A DNA stretch of 64,000 nt from Guptibacillus hwajinpoensis (GCF_001039475.1 NZ_LELK01000015.1:62001-126000); one strand, 5' to 3'; shown: positions 52,227 to 61,079, numbered from the stretch's first letter. Notes: generated from the sequence alone by a model not told the origin. Numbers and translations are program-made.

Positions 52227-53405
52227 ATTAACACTTCAAGAAACCGCATTTATGGAACAGTTTGTCTAATGCTCGTTATGTCACTTGTTGTTATGTATTT
52301 TTCTATTACACCATCATTTGCTGATGGATCTGGTACAGCTGAATCTCCATACTCTGTTCAACAAGCTATTGCGAATCAAGGAAGCTCTGGAGTTGCAGTG
52401 GAAGGCTTTATTGTCGGTAAACCAGAATCTTCAACTTCTATTCAAACAAGTAATTTCTCAGATGATTATGCACTAGCGATTGCAGATCAAGCAAATGAGA
52501 CGAATGTGAATAATATGCTATTTGTTCAAGTACCCTCTTCTTTCAGAGCAACTTATGGATTAAAGAGCAATCCAGAATTACTTGGTGAAATGATTACTAT
52601 CAGTGGTTCTCTTACAGACTATTTTGCACATCCAGGATTGAAAAGCGTGTCTTCTATGAATTTGAGTGATAGTGGAAGTGGCGATAACGGTGGTTCAGGA
52701 AGCGGTGGCACTTCTCCATATGATAGTACCTATTATCAATCTGCGATGGGCAAAACCGGGAACGCTCTTAAAGCAGAGTTGCACATGATTATTGATGATC
52801 ACAAGGAACTTTCTTATAGTAATGTTTGGGATGCTCTTCGCGTAACAGATGAAGACCCATCTAATCCAAATAATGTTATTCTCCTCTATAGTGGAAGATC
52901 TCAAAGTAAATATCAAAATGGTGGGAATGTAGACGACTGGAATCGCGAGCACGTTTGGGCGAAGTCACATGGTGATTTTGGTACAGCTATGGGTCCAGGA
53001 ACAGATGTCCATCATTTAAGACCAACTGATGTATCAGTGAATGGAACTCGTGGAAACTTGGATTTTGACAACGGTGGATCTCCACAACCAGAAGCACCTG
53101 GTAACTATTATGATAGTGATTCATGGGAGCCGCGGGATAGTGTAAAAGGTGATGTTGCACGAATGATTTTCTATATGGCAGTTCGATATGAAGGCGACAG
53201 TGGAGAATTAGATCTAGAAGTAAATGATTTTGTGAACAATGGTTCAGCACCTTATATGGGCAAAGTATCGGTACTAAAAGCTTGGAATGAAATGGATCCT
53301 GTTGATTCATTTGAAGAAAACCGTAACAATGTCATTTACGATCAGTATCAGTACAATCGCAATCCATTTATCGATCACCCTGAGTGGGTAGAAGCGATCT
53401 GGTAA
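52227..53405 (+). CDS. Secreted endonuclease I family nuclease, probable AUU start
   Basis: Exported nuclease of about 392 residues. It has an N-terminal OB-fold-like domain (residues about 40-145), a Gly/Ser linker and an EndoI/Bsn-type catalytic domain with NREHVWAKSHG and DVHHLRPTDVSVNGTRGNLDFD. The only in-frame ATG (52269) has no ribosome site and would leave a signal peptide without positive charges. An in-frame ATT at 52227 lies 8 nt after GGAGGG and adds INTSRNRIYGTVCL, giving a normal Arg-containing n-region before the hydrophobic core and PSFA cleavage site. I therefore propose AUU initiation; a sequencing error is possible. Confidence 0.8.
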   Translation: MNTSRNRIYGTVCLMLVMSLVVMYFSITPSFADGSGTAESPYSVQQAIANQGSSGVAVEGFIVGKPESSTSIQTSNFSDDYALAIADQANETNVNNMLFVQVPSSFRATYGLKSNPELLGEMITISGSLTDYFAHPGLKSVSSMNLSDSGSGDNGGSGSGGTSPYDSTYYQSAMGKTGNALKAELHMIIDDHKELSYSNVWDALRVTDEDPSNPNNVILLYSGRSQSKYQNGGNVDDWNREHVWAKSHGDFGTAMGPGTDVHHLRPTDVSVNGTRGNLDFDNGGSPQPEAPGNYYDSDSWEPRDSVKGDVARMIFYMAVRYEGDSGELDLEVNDFVNNGSAPYMGKVSVLKAWNEMDPVDSFEENRNNVIYDQYQYNRNPFIDHPEWVEAIW

Positions 53406-53408
53406 TCA

Positions 53409-53441
53409 AAAGCACCTGTTCCCACTCGGGACAGGTGCTTT
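53409..53441. terminator. Bidirectional terminator
   Basis: AAAGCACCTGTTCCC pairs with GGGACAGGTGCTTT between the nuclease and the convergent catalase gene. Confidence 0.9.
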
Positions 53442-53443
53442 CT

Positions 53444-54337
53444 CTATAAATCTCTCATTAACCGTTTTGCGATTTGCTCATAATGATCCTTTGTAATACC
53501 AGGAGCGAACTCTTCCGGTAAATCATCAAGATCAGGAATAGCAGCGCCCTTGGGTACCCCATCGATCACACGAAGCCTTTCACCATTTTCTGGATTAGTT
53601 CCTTTCCATATTTGTTTAATTCCTTGATAATCCTCATTGCTCCACGTATACAGGACATTGTTTAACCCGCGCTCTTCGAATTTACGGGCATAATCAAAGC
53701 TTGAATTATCAAGACTTGGAATTGGCAACATTTTAGTTAAGTCGGTACCTGTAGCAATTTCAATTGCTTTTGCATAAGCAAGGACGTGTGTTCCACCTCG
53801 CACAAGCAAATAGCCGATCATTTCACGTGCGGTAGGATGGTCGGTCATCTCGTAGACTCTCATTTTGTGTGTTCTTGCTCCAACTTCAAGAAAGAAGTTA
53901 TGGAGGAGATCTAACACAAGATTACCACTGCTGAAAACATAATCTCCCCGCCATGGATTTCCCATAGAATCAGCGCCCAGAGCAGTTTGAGCTGTCGCAA
54001 CAAATTGAGCTGTATTTCTCATATCCTTTCCATTTTGAAGAGGAGTTAAGTCTGGAGGGGCTGGAAACGAACTCCCTTTCGTTAGTAGATTAATTGAAGT
54101 TGTTACAAGTTCAACATGACCAAATTCTTCTGCTGTAATGCTTGTCACTAAATCATAAAACGGTTTTAGCTTCTTTTTCTCCCGAAAGCTAAAGGATTGA
54201 AACATATAGTTGTTTAAGGTGGACATTTCTCCGAAGCGCCCACCGAGCAGGTCCTGAACGGCTGCTGCTGCATTTGCATCTCCATATTCAGGAATAGGGA
54301 GCTCGATCAACTGTTTATTAATTCGCTTAAACATCAT
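53444..54337 (-). CDS. Manganese catalase
   Basis: Non-haem dimanganese catalase of 297 residues, a ferritin-like four-helix bundle. Metal ligands are expected in EEFGHVELV (about residues 70-78) and EVGARTHKMRVYEMTDHPTAREM (in part EVGARTHKMRVYEM), and GGTHVLAYAKAIE. It disproportionates hydrogen peroxide in the cytosol or spore. It resembles B. subtilis YdbD. The start has ATG ATG in tandem with GGGAGG upstream. A small DUF2642 gene precedes it by 17 bp, forming an operon. Confidence 0.9.
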   Translation of the reverse strand: MMFKRINKQLIELPIPEYGDANAAAAVQDLLGGRFGEMSTLNNYMFQSFSFREKKKLKPFYDLVTSITAEEFGHVELVTTSINLLTKGSSFPAPPDLTPLQNGKDMRNTAQFVATAQTALGADSMGNPWRGDYVFSSGNLVLDLLHNFFLEVGARTHKMRVYEMTDHPTAREMIGYLLVRGGTHVLAYAKAIEIATGTDLTKMLPIPSLDNSSFDYARKFEERGLNNVLYTWSNEDYQGIKQIWKGTNPENGERLRVIDGVPKGAAIPDLDDLPEEFAPGITKDHYEQIAKRLMRDL

Positions 54338-54354
54338 TAGACCTCCCGTCTGAA

Positions 54355-54570
54355 CTAATTAGGAAATACCCAGACGATCTGTTGGATTCGAACGAAGAAA
54401 GGTGTTTCGTTAATCTGTACAACAATATGATCTGGCATGACGGTTTGCAACGTTCCGCGAAGCGAGCCCTTCGTTGTTTCGACTGTAATCATTGTCCCTT
54501 CAATGGATTTAAGTGTTTTATAAACATAAGGATCAACTGAACTAATCAGCTGAGGCTGGTGTTCTTTCAC
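54355..54570 (-). CDS. DUF2642-family small protein
   Basis: Protein of 71 residues (MKEHQPQLISSVDPYVYKTL at the start) with a small beta-barrel-like pattern: TMITVETTKGSLRGTLQTVM (in part VETTKGSLRGTL), HIVVQINETPFFVRIQQIVWV. This fits the DUF2642/YuzF-like group found in spore formers. I chose the GTG at 54570, 10 nt after AAGGAG; the ATG at 54591 lies on that ribosome site. It is co-oriented with the Mn catalase, so a spore-protection role is possible but inferred. Confidence 0.7.
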   Translation of the reverse strand: MKEHQPQLISSVDPYVYKTLKSIEGTMITVETTKGSLRGTLQTVMPDHIVVQINETPFFVRIQQIVWVFPN

Positions 54571-54710
54571 CTCAATCGCACTCCTTTCCATACTAAATCC
54601 TTCACTTTATCAAAATACGCCTAAGAGAGGTTGTCATAGTCCATAAGAATAATGTGGCAAAGATATTTAATAGGAAAACTATATCGTAAACATTGTTTCT
54701 AAAGAGTAGA

Positions 54711-54784
54711 GATTGATTTGCGCTCCAGAATGCTCGCTTTCCGCACTAAACCTCTCTTTAAAAACCAATTTTCAAGAAAAGAGC
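54711..54784 (-). mobile_element. MITE-like element, family 1, remnant
   Basis: GATTGATTTGCGCTCC and GCTCGCTTTCCGC (minus-strand versions of the core at 61080-61220) are followed by a right end GAAAAGAGCC as in copies A and D. No left terminal repeat can be found, so it is truncated or decayed. Confidence 0.65.
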
Positions 54785-54824
54785 CTATAAGAAAGAAGTG
54801 AATGTGCTGTTGCGATAACGAAAA

Positions 54825-54854
54825 AATAGCCAGCCTTATATAAGGCTGGCTATT
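54825..54854 (-). terminator. Terminator of the SDR gene
   Basis: AATAGCCAGCCTT pairs with AAGGCTGGCTATT, followed on the minus strand by TTTTTC. Confidence 0.88.
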
Positions 54855-54859
54855 AACTC

Positions 54860-55576
54860 TTATGGGTTTGTTGTCCAAAGTCCTGCTGATTTAATAAACA
54901 CACGTTTATTTAACTTAAGCTGTGCTACAATGAATTCCGCCATATCTTCTGGCTGAAGCATATTGTCTTGATTACCATCAGTTAGATTATTCTCGACAGC
55001 TAAATCAGTTGACACAGTGCTTGGGGTTAAAGCACTAACACGAATATCGTGCTTTCTTACTTCTTGAGCAAGTGATTCTGTTAAGCCAAGTAATCCGAAC
55101 TTGGAAGCACTGTAGGCACTTGTAACTGGAGCTCCCTTTTGACCAGCAGTGGAAGAAATGTTGATAATGTCTCCAGATTTTCGTTCAATCATGTCTGGAA
55201 GGACTGCTCTCGTTACATAGTAAGCACCAAGCAAGTTCACCTGGATGATCTTCTCCCACTCGGAAATATCAAGATCCATAAATCCGCCAAGTTTCGCAAT
55301 ACCGGCATTATTTATTAAGATGTCAGTTTCACCTAACTCTTCTTTAATTTTAGCTACCGCAGTTGTTACTTCTTCATTAGAAGAAACATCTGCAACAGCA
55401 TAAGAAGCTTTAACACCTTCTGCTTCGATTTCCTTCGCAACATTTTGAAGTGTTTCTTCGGTACGTGCAATCATGCCAATATTTACGCCTTCTTTTGCAA
55501 GCGCAATTGCTGCAGCTCGACCAATTCCTCTAGCAGCACCTGTGATGAGAGCAGTTTTACCTTTAAGAGCGACCAT
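54860..55576 (-). CDS. Short-chain dehydrogenase/reductase (FabG-like)
   Basis: NAD(P)-dependent SDR of 238 residues. The cofactor motif is [16 protein letters not shown] (about residues 9-24), followed by NNAGIAKLG, the catalytic Ser in [10 protein letters not shown] and [10 protein letters not shown] (Tyr-x-x-x-Lys). It is classified as 3-oxoacyl-ACP reductase-like, but many such proteins reduce other carbonyl substrates. ATG has AAAGGAGG 6 nt upstream. It is a single-gene unit next to the sigma-54 regulator on the opposite strand. Confidence 0.9.
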   Translation of the reverse strand: MVALKGKTALITGAARGIGRAAAIALAKEGVNIGMIARTEETLQNVAKEIEAEGVKASYAVADVSSNEEVTTAVAKIKEELGETDILINNAGIAKLGGFMDLDISEWEKIIQVNLLGAYYVTRAVLPDMIERKSGDIINISSTAGQKGAPVTSAYSASKFGLLGLTESLAQEVRKHDIRVSALTPSTVSTDLAVENNLTDGNQDNMLQPEDMAEFIVAQLKLNKRVFIKSAGLWTTNP

Positions 55577-55690
55577 GTTTTTCCTCCTTTAATAACGTTT
55601 ATTCTACTGTACATTCTATCGGGAAATGATGAATCAGAAAAGTAATTTGCTTAATAGTGATAAAAGGTATGATAAACTAAAACAGTCTGA

Positions 55691-55771
55691 TTATTCAAAA
55701 ATGAATAAGGTATTGCGCGTACATACTATGTTTTCTCTTATTCTGGTTGAGAATTATTCAATAATGAATAA
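55691..55771. promoter_or_regulatory. Two inverted-repeat sites upstream of the sigma-54 activator gene
   Basis: TTATTCA-N4-TGAATAA is present at 55691-55708 and 55754-55771, both perfect, with centres 63 bp apart (six helical turns). A third copy lies at 56975-56992. These are probable binding sites of the Fis-type domain of the activator, here for autoregulation. Confidence 0.75.
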
Positions 55772-55784
55772 ACGAGGTGTTTAA

Positions 55785-57149
55785 ATGTCAGAGTGGAATG
55801 AGTATAAAGCTATTTTTCATTCGCTACAGGAAGATATTCTCGTCACAGATCCTGAAGGAACAATTGTGAAAGTGAGTGAAGGAACTGGGATGGTCTATGG
55901 CGTGAAGGCGGATGATTTAATAGGAAGATCTGTTTATGATTTAGAGAAAGAGGGCTTGTTTACTCCTTTGGCAACCCCGATGGTCATGAAAACGAATAAG
56001 CGGGTTACTTTTGTTCAAACAGGACCAGAAGGAAAAAAGCTGCTTGTGACAGGATTGCCTGTATATGATGAAGGTGGTCAGCTAGTTAGGATTGTAAGCT
56101 ATTCACATGATATTACAGAATTAATGGAAATTAAATCTGGGATGGAAGAAATGTCTCTTGAAATGGAACGTGTAAGAAGTGAGCTTGAGCGCCTTAAACT
56201 TCAACAAGATGACACGGGCATTATTGCGAGAAGCGAAGCGATGAGAAAGCTGATGGCAACAGCTAAGCAAGTCGCAGGTGTGGATGTTAACGTTTTGCTT
56301 CTTGGTGAATCTGGAGTAGGAAAGACAGAAATGGCAAGGTACATCCATCACAAAAGTGATCGTAGAAATGGACCATTTATTGAAGTTAATTGTGGAGCGA
56401 TTCCTGAGGCGCTTTTTGAAGCTGAATTGTTTGGATATGAAGAAGGATCATTCACAGGGGCAAGAAAAGGCGGTCGTATGGGGCTTGCAGAGATGGCGTC
56501 TTCAGGAACGTTGTTTTTAGATGAAGTTGGTGAGCTGTCTTTACAAAATCAAGTGAAAGTACTGAAGCTCATTCAAGAGAAACGCTTCTACCGACTTGGA
56601 GGGAGAAAAGAGATCCAGTCAGACTTTCGGTTACTCAGTGCGACGAATCGAGACTTGGATCAATCAGTTCGTGAGAAAACATTTCGGGAGGATTTGTTTT
56701 TCAGACTCAATGTAGTGCCCTTAATCATTCCACCTCTTAAAGATAGAAGAGAAGACATTCTACCATTGATTCAGTCTTTTCTTGACCGTTTTAGTGAACA
56801 GTATAAGAGAAGGCGTATTCTTGATAAATTCGTTCTTCACGAATTGAGTCAAAATGAATGGAGAGGTAATGTGCGAGAGCTTATGAACTTAATAGAGCGT
56901 TTGGTTGTTACTTCTGATGCATTAACCATACAGACATCCGATTTGCCGATTAACTATAGGATTCAAGATCAAGGTTATTCAAATATGAATAATTTTAGTG
57001 AAACGTTACAAGAATCCATTGAAAAAGTTGAGAAAGAACGTCTCCAAATTGCAAAGAGGCAATTTCGGACTACAACGAAAATAGCGGCAGCGTTGGGATT
57101 AAGTCAACCAACGGTAGTTAGAAAACTCAAAAAATATAGAATTAAATAA
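55785..57149 (+). CDS. Sigma-54-dependent activator (PAS-AAA+-Fis)
   Basis: Enhancer-binding protein of 454 residues. An N-terminal PAS domain (about 5-115) is followed by a short coiled coil, an AAA+ domain with Walker A GESGVGKTEMA (about residues 172-182), the sigma-54 contact loop GSFTGA, Walker B GTLFLDEVGEL and RNVRELMNLIERL-type sensor II (GNVRELMNLIERL), and a C-terminal helix-turn-helix KIAAALGLSQPTVVRKLKKY. It probably senses a metabolite through PAS and drives the -24/-12 promoter at 57153. The group includes RocR, BkdR and GabR; context fits an amino-group substrate such as GABA. Confidence 0.93.
   Translation: MSEWNEYKAIFHSLQEDILVTDPEGTIVKVSEGTGMVYGVKADDLIGRSVYDLEKEGLFTPLATPMVMKTNKRVTFVQTGPEGKKLLVTGLPVYDEGGQLVRIVSYSHDITELMEIKSGMEEMSLEMERVRSELERLKLQQDDTGIIARSEAMRKLMATAKQVAGVDVNVLLLGESGVGKTEMARYIHHKSDRRNGPFIEVNCGAIPEALFEAELFGYEEGSFTGARKGGRMGLAEMASSGTLFLDEVGELSLQNQVKVLKLIQEKRFYRLGGRKEIQSDFRLLSATNRDLDQSVREKTFREDLFFRLNVVPLIIPPLKDRREDILPLIQSFLDRFSEQYKRRRILDKFVLHELSQNEWRGNVRELMNLIERLVVTSDALTIQTSDLPINYRIQDQGYSNMNNFSETLQESIEKVEKERLQIAKRQFRTTTKIAAALGLSQPTVVRKLKKYRIK
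56975..56992. promoter_or_regulatory. Upstream activator site inside the regulator coding region
   Basis: A third perfect TTATTCA-N4-TGAATAA lies within the 3' part of the activator gene, about 170 bp before the -24 element at 57153. That is a normal enhancer distance for sigma-54 activators. Confidence 0.75.
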
Positions 57150-57152
57150 ATA

Positions 57153-57169
57153 TGGCATGAATCTTGCAT
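57153..57169 (+). promoter_or_regulatory. Sigma-54 (-24/-12) promoter
   Basis: TGGCAT-N5-TTGCAT matches the sigma-54 consensus TGGCAC-N5-TTGCA, with GG and GC ten bases apart. It lies 4 bp after the activator stop codon and drives the transporter and aminotransferase genes. Confidence 0.9.
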
Positions 57170-57172
57170 ATA

Positions 57173-57210
57173 AAAAGAAGCAAAGAATAAAAATTGTTCT
57201 TGCTTCTTTT
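57173..57210 (+). terminator. Hairpin in the leader of the sigma-54 transcript
   Basis: AAAAGAAGCAA-AGAA pairs with TTCT-TGCTTCTTTT (one bulged A), with a T-rich 3' arm. It begins at about the expected transcription start, so it could both terminate the activator gene transcript and structure the 5' leader of the downstream operon. Confidence 0.55.
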
Positions 57211-57264
57211 CTAATTTATATGCAAGAATATGAATTATTATAAAATGTCGAAGGAGAGTGAAAA

Positions 57265-58662
57265 ATGGAAGTAAAACAAGAGAAGTCGTATTCCGTTAAC
57301 AGTACGAAACAAAAGGGGAAAGCTTCTTATTCCTCGAGTGCTTATGCGTGGTTTATCATTCCGTCATTGATCGGCATACTCTTATTTCTAATGCCTATCC
57401 CATTTAACGGCAAAATTACTATTGGCGTAGGGATTATGGCAGAATCCATTCAAAGCGCTTTAAATCCTGTATTGCCAGGTTTCATGACTGTCATTCTTAT
57501 CGCATCTGCTATCATTCCAATTATCGCTAAAATTTTCGAGCCAAAAAGTATTATGCTTCGCCCATTTCTTAAACAACTATTCTATGTGAATTGGTTCTGG
57601 ATTGCTACGAGATTCATAGGGGCACTCTTTGCCGTAATGACCTTGTATAAATTCGGTCCAGAATTCGTTATATCTGATGTTTCAGGGGGGACTATGCTTT
57701 ATGCTCTCGTTCCTGTCCTCGCAGCATGGTTCCTTTTCGCTGGTCTATTGATGCCGCTTCTACTTGAATTCGGTTTGATGGATTTCTTTGGTACTGCATT
57801 ACGTAAGGTGATGCGTCCATTATTTAAACTGCCAGGTCGTTCATCTATCGATGCGCTTGCATCATGGATGGGTGCTGGAACAGTAGGAGTTCTAATTACG
57901 ACTAAGCAATATGAAGAAGGTTATTACACGAAAAGAGAAGCAGCTGTTATTGCCACGAATTTTTCAATTAATTCGATTGCATTCAGCTTAGTTGTGATCA
58001 GTTTCATTGGTCTTGAAGATATGTTCGTTCCGTTCTATTTCACCGTGGTAGTCGCTGGTCTAACAGCCGCTATCATTTGTCCAAGAATTCCACCGCTATC
58101 TAGAAAAGCCGATACGTATTATGAAGGTACAGGGAAGCAAATTTCAGAGGACGTTCCAGAAGGTGTTTCAAGCTTCAAATGGGGTATGCAGAAGGCACTT
58201 GAGAAATCCTCTGAAGTAAAAAGTGTTAAGCAAGTTGCTACTCAGGGAGTAAATACAGTTCTAGATATTTACTTTGCCCTTATTCCGCTTGTCATGGCAC
58301 TTGGCACGATTGCGCTCATTATTGCAGAATTTACGCCTTTCTTTACTTATCTATCTATGCCAATCGTTCCTATTCTGGAATTAATGCAAATTCCTGAGGC
58401 AACAGCAGCTGCACCAGCTATGTTAGTAGGTTTTGCAGATATGTTCTTACCGGCTGTTATTGGAAGCGGAATTGAAAGTGAGCTTACCCGTTTTGTTATT
58501 GCAGCTGTCTCTTTAACACAGCTCATTTATATGTCCGAAATCGGGATTCTACTCGTAAAATCCAAAATTCCAATTTCTGTGCTTGAACTCGCTATTATTT
58601 TCTTACAACGTACGATTATCACGTTACCAATCATTGTCGTAATGGCACATTTCTTTATCTAA
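57265..58662 (+). CDS. YjiH-family transporter (nucleoside-recognition/Gate domain)
   Basis: Membrane protein of 465 residues with about ten helices, of the YjiH family carrying Gate (nucleoside-recognition-like) domains. Recognisable parts are [20 protein letters not shown] near residue 38, [39 protein letters not shown] (in part [14 protein letters not shown]) and [19 protein letters not shown]. The first 25 residues are hydrophilic. The ATG follows AAGGAGAG. It lies between the sigma-54 promoter and an aminotransferase, so it probably imports the aminotransferase substrate; this is inferred. Confidence 0.85.
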   Translation: MEVKQEKSYSVNSTKQKGKASYSSSAYAWFIIPSLIGILLFLMPIPFNGKITIGVGIMAESIQSALNPVLPGFMTVILIASAIIPIIAKIFEPKSIMLRPFLKQLFYVNWFWIATRFIGALFAVMTLYKFGPEFVISDVSGGTMLYALVPVLAAWFLFAGLLMPLLLEFGLMDFFGTALRKVMRPLFKLPGRSSIDALASWMGAGTVGVLITTKQYEEGYYTKREAAVIATNFSINSIAFSLVVISFIGLEDMFVPFYFTVVVAGLTAAIICPRIPPLSRKADTYYEGTGKQISEDVPEGVSSFKWGMQKALEKSSEVKSVKQVATQGVNTVLDIYFALIPLVMALGTIALIIAEFTPFFTYLSMPIVPILELMQIPEATAAAPAMLVGFADMFLPAVIGSGIESELTRFVIAAVSLTQLIYMSEIGILLVKSKIPISVLELAIIFLQRTIITLPIIVVMAHFFI

Positions 58663-58690
58663 AAGCACAATTTCAAAGGAGGATATCACA

Positions 58691-60016
58691 TTGTCAACAT
58701 CATTTGAACAAAGATACAACCGTATGTCAGACTATCTAGCACCAAGTATGGCGAAGGATCATCCTAATTTGCCGGTCGTAAAGGAAGAAGGTTGCTACTA
58801 TTATGGCGCTGATGGAAAAACCTATCTCGATTTCACATCTGGTATTGCGGTAGCGAATACGGGACATCGCCATCCTAAGGTTGTACAAGCTATAAAGGAT
58901 GGTGCTGATTCCTTAATGCATGGACCGTCCGGTGTCATTATGTATGATTCTATTCTTAAACTTGCTGAACGCTTACAGGGAATAATGCCTGAGAACCTTG
59001 ATTGCTTTTTCTTTGCAAATAGCGGAACTGAGGCAATTGAAGGGGCTATGAAGCTTGCGAAGTATGTCACGAAGCGACCTTATGTTATTTCATTCACTGG
59101 CTGCTTCCATGGACGTTCTCTTGGAGCTCTAGGGGTTAGTACATCGAAAAGTAAGTATCGAAAGTTTCTTCAACCAAACGGACTAACTTATCAAATCCCT
59201 TATGCAGATGTCGCTGGTTGTCCTGAAGGTGAGAGCGTAGCAGATTATTGCGTGAACGAGCTTGAGAAAGATTTTGAACGACTTTTCGATCATCAAGTGA
59301 CACCAGAAGAAGTAGCTTGTGTCATCTTAGAGCCTGTTCTAGGTGAAGGAGGATATCTCATTCCACCGAAGGAATGGCTACAAAAAGTAAGAGAAATTTG
59401 TGATCGTCACGGAATGCTACTGATCTTTGATGAAGTACAAACGGGCTTCGGACGCACGGGTGACTGGTTCGCGGCACAGACATTTGATGTAACTCCTGAT
59501 ATTATGGCGATTGCAAAAGGAATTGCTTCAGGAATGCCGTTAAGCGCGACTGTTGCTTCAAAAGAATTGATGAGCCAATGGCCAATGGGAACTCATGGTA
59601 CAACATTTGGTGGCAATCCAATTGCCTGTTCAGCTGCGCTTGCTACTCTCGATGTAATTGAAGAGGAAAAGCTTCTAGCCAATTCTCGTGAAATGGGAGC
59701 TTATGCATTAGAAAAACTAGCCTTAATTAAGGAAAAGCACCACGTAATTGGTGATGTTCGTGGGGTAGGGCTTATGATCGGAATTGAAATTGTTGACCCA
59801 CAAACAGGCGCACCTGATGGAAATGGCATGATGCGTATTTTGGATCTCGCTCTTGAAAAAGGTGTTCTATTCTACTTATGCGGGAAACATCAAGAAGTAA
59901 TTCGCATGATCCCACCTCTTATTATAGAGAAGGAGCAGATTGATGAAGGCCTCCGTATTTTTGAGGAAGCGGTCATGGAATATGAACAAGAAAAAAAGGT
60001 TGTCCCTGTAGGTTAA
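58691..60016 (+). CDS. Class III aminotransferase (4-aminobutyrate/ornithine-type)
   Basis: PLP-dependent aminotransferase of 441 residues, class III. Motifs are [33 protein letters not shown] (phosphate-binding), [28 protein letters not shown] and the PLP-Lys in [13 protein letters not shown]. The start is TTG, 8 nt after AAAGGAGG. It follows the YjiH transporter by 28 bp under the same sigma-54 promoter. The pattern is closest to GABA or acetylornithine aminotransferases; GABA or a similar omega-amino acid is the best guess. Confidence 0.92.
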   Translation: MSTSFEQRYNRMSDYLAPSMAKDHPNLPVVKEEGCYYYGADGKTYLDFTSGIAVANTGHRHPKVVQAIKDGADSLMHGPSGVIMYDSILKLAERLQGIMPENLDCFFFANSGTEAIEGAMKLAKYVTKRPYVISFTGCFHGRSLGALGVSTSKSKYRKFLQPNGLTYQIPYADVAGCPEGESVADYCVNELEKDFERLFDHQVTPEEVACVILEPVLGEGGYLIPPKEWLQKVREICDRHGMLLIFDEVQTGFGRTGDWFAAQTFDVTPDIMAIAKGIASGMPLSATVASKELMSQWPMGTHGTTFGGNPIACSAALATLDVIEEEKLLANSREMGAYALEKLALIKEKHHVIGDVRGVGLMIGIEIVDPQTGAPDGNGMMRILDLALEKGVLFYLCGKHQEVIRMIPPLIIEKEQIDEGLRIFEEAVMEYEQEKKVVPVG

Positions 60017-60020
60017 TACA

Positions 60021-60057
60021 GAAATCCCTCATCGGAATAGAAGCGATGAGGGATTTC
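60021..60057 (+). terminator. Terminator of the sigma-54 operon
   Basis: GAAATCCCTCATCG pairs with CGATGAGGGATTTC, followed by TTGTTT. Confidence 0.88.
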
Positions 60058-60280
60058 TTGTTTATTGTATTCACACTGGACACAACGTTATTTCGAGTTT
60101 AACTATTAATTTCCGTGGAAATATTTCAAGAATCGACGAAATGATAATCCATTACAAAATTATTGCTAAACTCATAGAATACAATTGTTATCACTAGTAA
60201 TGAAAAAAGTGTTAAATTAATAGTTAGAACAGGTTGAGTTGAGTCAATTGAGCTTTTTGTAGTTAGGAGAGGTTACTGGA

Positions 60281-60841
60281 ATGGATAACTTAAACTATCA
60301 ACTTGAAGTACCGCAAAGCGAAAATGTTACACTTGAGCAATTAATTAAGCAGAAAAAATCAATGGTTGTGTTTATTCGACATCTTGGTTGACCAGTTTGT
60401 AGAGCTTACCTTACGCAGTTGCGTAAGCGCGTGAATGAACTTGAACAAGAAGGGTTTCAGATTATTGCTATTGCCCCCTCTAATGCATCCTATATAAGTC
60501 AATTCAAAGAAGCATTTGGAGAGTTTCCATTTCTGATCGCTGGAGACCCTAAAAGAGAAGCTTATCGTGGGATGGGACACCATACGATGCCAAAGTGGAA
60601 ATTGCTTGGACAGGCTGCAATTGGATTTGTAACGAGAAAATTGGATGGCTTTATTCCAAAAGAGCAGAAGAAAAAGGACTTTGTCCTGAAATCCATGAAA
60701 ACTCAGGATGTATACATTCAAGGTGGAACGTGGATCTATGACGAGCGTGGAGTAATGATTTGGAATCATATCGATCAGTCTCCCGAGGATCATGCGAAAA
60801 TCGATACGGTGTTAGATGTTCTAAAAAAGAACAAGGCATAA
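60281..60841 (+). CDS. Peroxiredoxin-like redox protein, candidate selenoprotein (in-frame TGA = Sec37)
   Basis: Thioredoxin-fold AhpC/TSA-type protein of 186 residues if the TGA at 60389-60391 is read through. The frame starts at ATG with AGGAGAGG 8 nt upstream and continues across the TGA with coherent coding sequence to a TAA. Around it the protein reads VVFIRHLG-[TGA]-PVCRAYLTQLRKRV. Relatives have FxRHxGCPxCR, so TGA replaces the first Cys of the C-x-x-C redox site, the standard position of selenocysteine in Prx-like and SelL-like proteins. A SECIS-like hairpin follows at the right distance. The rest (ITAIAPSNASYI-like IIAIAPSNASYI, FPFLIAGDPKREAYRGMG, GGTWIYDERG) is normal for the family. 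Alternative: a pseudogene or base error in a Cys codon. Confidence 0.8.
60410..60427 (+). promoter_or_regulatory. Candidate bacterial SECIS hairpin
   Basis: CTTACGC (60410-60416) and GCGTAAG (60421-60427) form a perfect 7-bp stem with loop AGTT. The loop begins 25 nt after the TGA, and G is its second base. Both meet the usual bacterial SECIS criteria (loop 16-37 nt after the UGA, small apical loop with an early G). An alternative stem GCTTAC/GTAAGC is also possible. Confidence 0.65.
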
Positions 60842-60842
60842 C

Positions 60843-60882
60843 AAAAGCGCTTCTGATTCTATGTCAGAGGCGCTTTTTTTTT
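60843..60882 (+). terminator. Terminator of the candidate selenoprotein gene
   Basis: AAAAGCGCTTCTGA pairs with TCAGAGGCGCTTTT, followed by a run of T, two bases after the TAA. The intact terminator and gene end argue against a decayed gene. Confidence 0.92.
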
Positions 60883-60887
60883 AATAG

Positions 60888-60997
60888 TAGGCTATGTTAA
60901 TGAACAGTGTGTGATTTTTGGCTCATTCGAGTGAAACTGAGGTTTCACTCGAATGAGCCAAAAATCGAGAAATCAACAATATGAGCTAAAATATAGT
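60888..60997 (+). mobile_element. MITE-like element, family 2, short copy
   Basis: AGGCTATGTTA at the left, then the perfect inverted pair GATTTTTGGCTCATTCGAG...CTCGAATGAGCCAAAAATC with the GAGTGAAAC/GTTTCACTC centre, and a decayed right end. It lacks the larger hairpin core of the copy at 29786-29984. Confidence 0.75.
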
Positions 60998-61079
60998 AAA
61001 AAGGAGGAGAAGCTGGGGAAGCCTCTCCTTCTTAAAGATTTTTGTTTTATAAGAGCTTTGTTTAAAAAGCCAAAATTCA

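Noticed and set aside
60419-60841. Separate short gene beginning after the TGA of the peroxiredoxin-like gene
   Set aside because: Its start has no ribosome site and would lack the first strand and redox site of the fold; the upstream 36 codons are clearly part of the same protein.
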